From assembly GCA_031260095.1 (NCBI GenBank), contig JAIRKN010000164.1:1-10592 (forward strand): a stretch of 10,592 nucleotides of DNA. The letters are read 5' to 3'. The translations under genes were made by a program, and so were the position numbers. Below the pieces are notes generated by a model, which was not told the origin of the DNA, did not search any database, and was given only the letters and a program-made list of their open reading frames with translations. Source of the DNA: Tannerella sp. GTDB lineage: Bacteria > Bacteroidota > Bacteroidia > Bacteroidales > Tannerellaceae. This document shows, one piece after another, positions 7,401 through 10,592 of this stretch (within the stretch, counting starts at the first letter, position 1; each line of letters begins with the position of its first letter).

Positions 7401-9103
7401 GAGCGCCTTTTGCTATTACCGTTATCGGCGGACTCGCGTTCTCAACCTTGCTGACGCTTGTCATCATTCCTACCGTATGTATGGGGTTGGAGAATACGCT
7501 GGCATGGTACCGGACATTGTCCATAAAAATAAAAGCGCTGCATCTGGCGCTTGTCTTAGCCGGATTAGCCGGGATCTACCTGTATACGGACGGATTATTG
7601 TGGCAATCGCTCTATCTTGTTGCACTGATAATCCTTGTGCCCGGTGTTACTTATTTTGCACAAACCAGCCTGCGACGCGCCAAATCCGATGTTGTTGACG
7701 AGGATCAGGAGATACGGATCATTGTAAGGAATCTCGTGAAAATCTATGATCGCGCCGGACGTTTTTCACGCCAATGGAACAGCGGACTGGAATTGCGCAA
7801 ACGCTTGGGCCTGACTGCGGAATATCATTCCCTGAAAGATTTTGCACGCGCCGGCTGGCAGTTTGTATTATGGGGATTTGCCCTTTATTTCACCTACTTT
7901 TATATTGAAAGCAAGTTATGGGTTTTCCTTTTGTCATTTGCCGTTTATGCGATGACGCTTTATCTGTGGCGTAAGATCCGCACCGGTCTGTTCTATCGTT
8001 TTCACGGAAGCAAAGCGGTCAGATCTGCCAACCGCATTATTTTCTGGAGTATTCCTCCGCTGATCCTGTTCGGATTGTACGGCAAACTGGAGAATCTTCC
8101 CATGACCGCTGTTATCGGCGTACTGTGGGCTGTTGGCATTGCCATTTATGTAACGTCACAGTACCTCTATGAAAAGGATCTCAATATCGAACGGATAAGC
8201 GGTCGTTTTGCCGGACTGCGGCGTTCTTACTTCCGGCTGGTGAAGGCTATTCCGCTGATAGGGAAACGCCGTCGTCCGTTTAAGGCGTTGCGCGGTGTTT
8301 CTTTCGAGATAAAAACAGGAATGTTCGGCTTGCTCGGCCCCAACGGAGCCGGTAAATCTACCTTGATGCGTATTATCACCGGTATCTTTGAACAGAGCTA
8401 CGGCACTATATGGATTAACGGACTGGATACGCGCGTTTACCGCGAAGAATTGCAGAGCCTGATCGGTTTTCTGCCACAGGAGTTCGGCACGTACGAGAAT
8501 ATGTCGTCCTGGGAGTTCCTCGATTATCAGGCGATCATGAAAGGTCTGACGGACGACAAAATGCGTAAGGCAAGACTGGAATATGTGCTGAAAGCCGTTC
8601 ACATGTACGAACGGAAAGATGATAAGATCGCCTCTTTCTCCGGTGGGATGAAACAGCGCGTCGGGATTGCATTGATACTGTTGCACCTGCCGCGTATACT
8701 GGTAGTAGACGAGCCGACAGCAGGGCTTGACCCGCGCGAACGCATCCGCTTCCGTAATCTGTTGGTCGAACTGAGTAAAGACCGCATCGTTATATTCTCC
8801 ACGCATATTATCGAAGATATTGCAAGTTCCAGTAACCAGGTGGTTGTAATAAATAAGGGCGAACTGAAATATTTCGGTCCGCCGGCAGCAATGGTCCACA
8901 TGGCGGAGGGGAAAGTATGGCGTTTTCTTATTGACAGGGTCGCGTTTGAGACGGAACTGGATAAATCATTAGTCATCCATAATATCCAGGAAGGCGACGG
9001 GATACGGGTTCGTTATCTGTCCGTAGAGCCACCTTATCCGGGAGCTGTGCGGGTAGAGGCAAACCTTGAGGATGCTTATCTGTGTTTATTAAAAAATATG
9101 TGA
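4412..9103 (+). CDS. RND efflux permease fused to extra membrane helices and an ABC ATPase domain
   Basis: A single 1563-codon frame, about 500 residues longer than a normal RND permease. Residues 1 to about 1030 are a full RND unit: 12 predicted helices, periplasmic loops after helices 1 and 7, helix 4 with AVGMLLDNSVVVLEN (Asp397-Asn398), helix 10 with VVVNNGIILIDYAN (Asp944), and helix 11 with Arg969. Further hydrophobic segments near 1042-1058, 1065-1083, 1148-1164, 1168-1187, 1207-1223 and 1230-1250 give about 18 helices; an even number of added helices keeps the C terminus cytoplasmic. Residues about 1288-1500 are an ABC-2-type ATPase: Walker A GPNGAGKS (1309-1316), Q-loop Gln1356, signature SGGMKQR (1410-1416), Walker B ILVVDEPTAGLD (1429-1440, catalytic Glu1434) and H-switch His1465. 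The tail to 1563 resembles the usual C-terminal extension of DrrA-like ATPases, ending LEDAYLCLL. All catalytic motifs look intact. Its likely ABC partner is the next gene. Confidence 0.93.
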   Translation: MNFLLHRRITITMLFIALTLLGYVSYKQLPVELLPNAELPVLFVSVNSQQEMDPVYVESEVIIPLEGAISAIGGVDKIQSEISSRQSSIRIDFKSNVNYKATSLKLEEKMKEVSTTLPDGFTVQVRKVDIAMMSNNFMTLQVRGSGGVDRVRNVVDEKIKAELENIDGVAGVNVYGGREKAIEVRLDKEACKALNLNTSRIANLLNSNTQEKVFVGNAKEPAHQFFVHVNSSYTRVSDLENIVVAPGPVLLKDIATVFFDLKEETSFSRVNGKEAISVSLVNDAQANLIDLSHRTIAVINDLNVRLENIDVEIVIDSNTAEIMEGNINRIIELALVGGLLAIIVLWFFLKNIRLVFFIALSIPISVYTAFNFFYAAGISINSLTLVGMALAVGMLLDNSVVVLENIYRLSGNGLSPERSVTQGTTEVWRSIVAATLTTITVFVPFVFTDNFMIKLIGNHIGVSIVSTLLVSMAVALLFIPMAAYIILRRKNNRSVFYEKVSLSQRPVQIYLVLLKTCMRNPGVTVFGAVILLFVTLIFSLTTTVQQKREVDSDRFNVYVTMRTGSTLENTDRVVKVLEERLNEIPEKKDIISRINEEEAVLTLVLQEDYRKIGKRTLAEIKSDVQAKTPNVEGTEISVSDATGGQNRGGDVGGMVAFMSMLGIGDNQERVIIKGSDYDMMQLVAEDIRYYLDEQEFIRNSWVSFTRRQPEVRLNFDQVLLTSYEITRANITAGLADLNTEYSSGTTFKVGEESYDIIIRDKTPEEEEEEQKKQKTIDDLDAVQIMNANGGLHNLKDVATVNKAFGRSRITRVNQDKQLEVRYNFIRSVEQSNSLLEGYRADIDQLIANYNLPAGVAIEVIHEEDLFAEFRFLIIAAFILIFMILACVFESVSTPFVLLFSIPLAAIGSLLALVMTGNSLLSANTLTGFLILLGVVVNNGIILIDYANILRKRGFRRERALMVAGLSRIRPILITSITTIIAMFPLAMGDSEYAGAIGAPFAITVIGGLAFSTLLTLVIIPTVCMGLENTLAWYRTLSIKIKALHLALVLAGLAGIYLYTDGLLWQSLYLVALIILVPGVTYFAQTSLRRAKSDVVDEDQEIRIIVRNLVKIYDRAGRFSRQWNSGLELRKRLGLTAEYHSLKDFARAGWQFVLWGFALYFTYFYIESKLWVFLLSFAVYAMTLYLWRKIRTGLFYRFHGSKAVRSANRIIFWSIPPLILFGLYGKLENLPMTAVIGVLWAVGIAIYVTSQYLYEKDLNIERISGRFAGLRRSYFRLVKAIPLIGKRRRPFKALRGVSFEIKTGMFGLLGPNGAGKSTLMRIITGIFEQSYGTIWINGLDTRVYREELQSLIGFLPQEFGTYENMSSWEFLDYQAIMKGLTDDKMRKARLEYVLKAVHMYERKDDKIASFSGGMKQRVGIALILLHLPRILVVDEPTAGLDPRERIRFRNLLVELSKDRIVIFSTHIIEDIASSSNQVVVINKGELKYFGPPAAMVHMAEGKVWRFLIDRVAFETELDKSLVIHNIQEGDGIRVRYLSVEPPYPGAVRVEANLEDAYLCLLKNM
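7535..8161 (+). other. Six-helix membrane linker between the RND and ATPase parts of the fusion
   Basis: Residues 1042-1250 of the fusion protein. Two hydrophobic segments (about 1042-1058 and 1065-1083) are followed by a basic cytoplasmic stretch (about 1084-1146), then four more hydrophobic segments (about 1148-1164, 1168-1187, 1207-1223, 1230-1250). I do not recognise these helices as part of an RND core or an ABC-2 permease. The cytoplasmic stretch holds IRIIVRNLVKIYDR (1101-1114), which resembles the first beta-strand and A-loop aromatic residue of an ABC ATPase. Helix boundaries are judged by eye from hydrophobicity. Confidence 0.6.
8273..8911 (+). other. ABC ATPase core within the fusion protein
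   Basis: Residues about 1288-1500 of the 1563-residue protein, starting RPFKALRGVSFEI. The order and spacing of the motifs (Walker A, Q-loop, LSGGQ-type signature, Walker B with catalytic Glu, D-loop Asp1440, H-switch His) are those of a working nucleotide-binding domain of the ABC-2 exporter type (ABC_tran, DrrA/CcmA-like). It reads in the same frame as the RND part with no intervening stop, so this is not simply a neighbouring gene. The ATPase presumably dimerises and drives the ABC-2 permease encoded directly downstream. Confidence 0.93.
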
Positions 9104-9131
9104 TGCGCTGTGCGCGAAATGATACGATAAT

Positions 9132-9848
9132 ATGGCTTTAACGAAATACATAACAATAGTAACCGGGGTGATCCGTTATAACCTGAAGATCATATTTGCC
9201 GGTAAATTTTTCTGGTTTCTACTGGCGGCTTTTGCCTTCTTCGCTTTCTTCATGTTCCAGCAAGCATGGAACAGGTCGGAAACAAACGAAGGCTCAATAT
9301 ACAGCCTGTTGCTCTTCCCCTGCCTGTTGTTGATTTTCTATCCGGTTGTATTCGGTATCCAGAATGATGAAGACAATCGTATTCTCGAAATTATTTTCGG
9401 CATACCCAACTACCGTTACAAAGTATGGGGACTTCGGATGTTAATGGTTTACATTGCGAATTATTTCATCCTCGTTATCTTCGCATACATCGCCCGTCTT
9501 TTGCTATACCCTGTGAATATATTCGAGATGGCGGCGCAACTTATATTCCCCATGTTATTTTTCGGCAACCTCGCATTCATGTTCTCCACGCTCACCCGGA
9601 GCGGCAACGGAACGGCTGTTATTATGATCATATTAGGTTTAGTTTTCTTTATCTTCATGAATGCCAACAGTTCAATCAGCCATTCTTACTGGAATGTTTT
9701 TCTCAATCCGTTCTCCATACCGAGGGACATCCACCCCATGATATGGCAAAACACGATCCTCAAAAGTCGGCTATTCCTTCTCATAGCCGGAATTATATTC
9801 CTAATGACCGGCCTCCTAAACCTCCAGAAAAGGGAAAAGTTTGTATAA
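9132..9848 (+). CDS. ABC-2-type transporter membrane protein
   Basis: A 238-residue protein with six predicted helices near residues 25-43, 56-75, 102-124, 133-152, 161-178 and 212-229. Between helices 2 and 3 is IQNDEDNRILEIIFGIP (76-92), followed by a basic/aromatic run. This matches the ABC-2 permease pattern in which a Glu-rich segment leads into a coupling helix that contacts the ATPase. The size is that of a half-transporter permease working as a homodimer. The start is fixed by an in-frame TGA at 9120-9122 and the ATG at 9132. It lies 28 bases after the fusion gene. No separate ATPase gene occurs in this operon segment, so the ABC domain of the fusion is its obvious energy source. It could also carry a substrate unrelated to the RND pumps. 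Confidence 0.87.
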   Translation: MALTKYITIVTGVIRYNLKIIFAGKFFWFLLAAFAFFAFFMFQQAWNRSETNEGSIYSLLLFPCLLLIFYPVVFGIQNDEDNRILEIIFGIPNYRYKVWGLRMLMVYIANYFILVIFAYIARLLLYPVNIFEMAAQLIFPMLFFGNLAFMFSTLTRSGNGTAVIMIILGLVFFIFMNANSSISHSYWNVFLNPFSIPRDIHPMIWQNTILKSRLFLLIAGIIFLMTGLLNLQKREKFV

Positions 9849-10013
9849 AACAGTTCGAACGCGTGAAGTACCTGCGTTCGGCAAGGATAGTGCCTCCTCT
9901 TCCGGATCTGCAGTTTCGGGGATGAACTCGGCGCACAATTCGACGTTGCCGTAGATTACGAGGCTGTCAAGGCGCATGATACTGCTGTCCGTGCCCTGCG
10001 ATGGGTGATCCAT
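9816..10013 (-). CDS. Doubtful small ORF or relic, minus strand
   Basis: A 65-codon frame convergent with, and overlapping the last 33 bases of, the ABC-2 gene. The middle section (RLDSLVIYGNVELCAEFIPE) has alternating strand-like residues, and its codons favour C/G in the third position, as a real gene might. It distantly recalls the end of a bacterial beta-rich surface repeat, but that is only an impression. The C-terminal part (RVRTVLYKLF) falls mostly on the 3' flank and end of the ABC-2 gene. No convincing ribosome binding site or known family was recognised. It could be a decayed gene end or chance. Confidence 0.2.
   Translation of the reverse strand: MDHPSQGTDSSIMRLDSLVIYGNVELCAEFIPETADPEEEALSLPNAGTSRVRTVLYKLFPFLEV
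9856..9880 (+). terminator. Small hairpin after the operon, possible weak terminator
   Basis: CGAACGC (9856-9862) is complementary to GCGTTCG (9874-9880), giving a seven-base-pair stem around an 11-base loop, starting eight bases after the stop of the ABC-2 gene. There is no T-run after it, so it is not a standard intrinsic terminator; it could be a 3'-end stabilising hairpin or chance. Confidence 0.25.
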
Positions 10014-10080
10014 GCACTGCGATATGTGACCGGCTTATGCGGATGAGTGGGCGGTTTAAGCCGATGAGTGGTTGGCTTGG
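9993..10080. repeat. Degenerate tandem repeats of about 21 bases
   Basis: Four units can be aligned: 9993-10013, 10014-10038 (25 bases, with a four-base expansion), 10039-10059 and 10060-10080. Each starts with GC and carries a GATG/GATA-GTG core, for example CTGCGATGGGTGA, CTGCGATATGTGA, GGATGAGTGGGCG and CGATGAGTGGTTG. On the minus strand the last two units read as seven-residue repeats (QPLIGLN, RPLIRIS). Within them CGGCTTA (10031-10037) and TAAGCCG (10057-10063) form a seven-base inverted repeat with a 19-base loop. Function unknown. Confidence 0.5.
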
Positions 10081-10173
10081 GTGGGGGAGTTTTCGGGGTG
10101 TGTATGAATGGCAGCAGGATGATCCGAATGGTAAAAAAAAGAGGAAAGGGAGGGGAATTAGATAAAATTTGTT

Positions 10174-10181
10174 TATTTTTG
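10174..10181 (+). promoter_or_regulatory. Candidate Bacteroidetes -7 promoter element (TAnnTTTG)
   Basis: TATTTTTG fits the Bacteroides primary sigma factor -7 consensus TAnnTTTG and ends 28 bases before the ATG at 10210, a sensible distance for a short leader. A -33 TTTG is not present at the expected spacing; the upstream sequence there is G-rich. A second TTTG at 10168-10171 is too close to serve as the -33 box. It is therefore a one-box candidate. Confidence 0.45.
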
Positions 10182-10209
10182 CGCTCATATCAATTTAAGA
10201 ATAAAAAGG

Positions 10210-10592
10210 ATGGATCAGTTGGCAGATATTATCCGGAGGAATATCAAATCGTTAATGTGTTGCGGACATGTGGAGTACCGGCATGTTTCTCTTAAAGACG
10301 GTCATTCGCTTCCGAACAGGATACGGTTGAAGGAGATTATTGCGATTGTGCAGGAGATTATCTTTCCCGGTTTCTACAGTGATGAAGTGGGGAATGCGCG
10401 TACACAGGAATATTATCTGGGCGTAGAGATGGAGAAGCTGTATGCGCTTCTGACGGAGCAGATCCGTAATGGTCTGCATTTTTTTTCCGGCGAAACGCCG
10501 GGAGCGACGGATGCAGGGAATGCGGAGAACCTGGCGCTGTCGTTCCTTGAAAAGATACCGGAAATGAAGCGCCTTCTCTGTACGGATGTCCA
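10210..10592 (+). CDS. cysE: Serine O-acetyltransferase, N-terminal part (runs off window)
   Basis: 127 complete codons from the ATG at 10210 (preceded by AAAAAGG) remain open to the window edge. The sequence resembles the N-terminal helical domain of Bacteroides serine acetyltransferases: VQEIIFPGFYSDE, then YYLGVEMEKLYALLTEQI, then LALSFLEKIPEMKRLLCTDV, a run that in the family leads into the catalytic left-handed beta-helix domain. The enzyme makes O-acetylserine from serine and acetyl-CoA, the first step to cysteine, in the cytoplasm. The catalytic hexapeptide-repeat domain lies outside the window, so completeness cannot be judged. It is 361 bases from the efflux operon with its own promoter-like element, so a separate unit is likely. 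Confidence 0.75.
   Translation, partial: MDQLADIIRRNIKSLMCCGHVEYRHVSLKDGHSLPNRIRLKEIIAIVQEIIFPGFYSDEVGNARTQEYYLGVEMEKLYALLTEQIRNGLHFFSGETPGATDAGNAENLALSFLEKIPEMKRLLCTDV

Larger units (their letters stand above)
9849..10209. other. Intergenic region between the efflux operon and the serine acetyltransferase gene
   Basis: No plus-strand frame here looks like a gene. Contents from left to right: a short inverted repeat just after the operon, a stretch that reads well on the minus strand as a small ORF, degenerate 21-base repeats, three G-runs (10079-10081, 10083-10087, 10095-10098), an all-purine tract (10133-10157), and an A/T-rich promoter-like segment before the next gene. No classical hairpin followed by a T-run was seen, so the point of transcription termination is unclear. 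Confidence 0.7.

Noticed and set aside
7484..8272. Possibility that the RND and ABC parts are two genes merged by a sequencing error
   Set aside because: The junction is not a short accidental read-through: about 260 residues of coherent membrane helices and a cytoplasmic segment connect the two, without stop codons and with an even helix count. It still deserves a read check.
8156..8899. Long minus-strand frame (247 codons) opposite the ATPase domain
   Set aside because: It lies entirely antisense to well-conserved ABC motifs, and its translation shows no recognisable domain; it is a shadow of the plus-strand gene.
9105..9115. GCGC-TGT-GCGC inverted repeat between the fusion and ABC-2 genes
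   Set aside because: A four-base stem with a three-base loop and no T-run is too small to be called a terminator, and the genes are evidently co-transcribed.
1..10592. CRISPR arrays, tRNA or rRNA genes, insertion sequences
   Set aside because: No regularly spaced identical repeats, transposase-like frames or recognisable RNA gene sequences were seen; the 21-base repeats lack spacers.

Overview
The window looks like part of a Bacteroidales chromosome (Bacteroides or Parabacteroides type). The evidence is the style of the lipoprotein adaptor and tandem RND pumps, A-rich leaders with weak Shine-Dalgarno sequences, a TAnnTTTG-type -7 element before the last gene, and a serine O-acetyltransferase resembling Bacteroides homologues. 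Assignment is by pattern recognition only; species cannot be given.

Positions 1-9848 hold five plus-strand genes with gaps of 45 bases or less between them from the outer-membrane gene onward, consistent with one operon. In order they are: the 3' end of a TolC-family outer-membrane efflux channel (3-104), a lipoprotein periplasmic adaptor (150-1202), a stand-alone RND permease (1247-4390), a 1563-residue protein (4412-9103), and a small ABC-2-type membrane protein (9132-9848). No promoter for the operon is visible, so it probably starts upstream of the window.

The 1563-residue protein is the most unusual item. Residues 1 to about 1030 form a complete 12-helix RND permease. After this come about six more predicted helices and a complete ABC ATPase core with Walker A, Q-loop, signature, Walker B and H-switch. 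A sequence resembling the first strand and A-loop of an ABC domain lies far upstream of Walker A, with four predicted helices in between, so the nucleotide-binding domain may be split by a membrane insert. The next gene supplies an ABC-2 permease without an ATPase of its own, which fits the fused ATPase being its partner. The operon therefore appears to encode an efflux assembly with two permease systems (proton-driven RND and ATP-driven ABC-2) joined covalently and sharing an adaptor and outer-membrane channel. The substrate cannot be read from the sequence.

Positions 9849-10209 (361 bases) contain no convincing plus-strand gene. They hold a small hairpin just after the operon, a doubtful minus-strand small ORF, a set of degenerate 21-base tandem repeats, G-rich and all-purine tracts, and a probable promoter element for the next gene. 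From 10210 to the window end is the N-terminal part of a serine O-acetyltransferase (cysteine biosynthesis), apparently a separate transcription unit.
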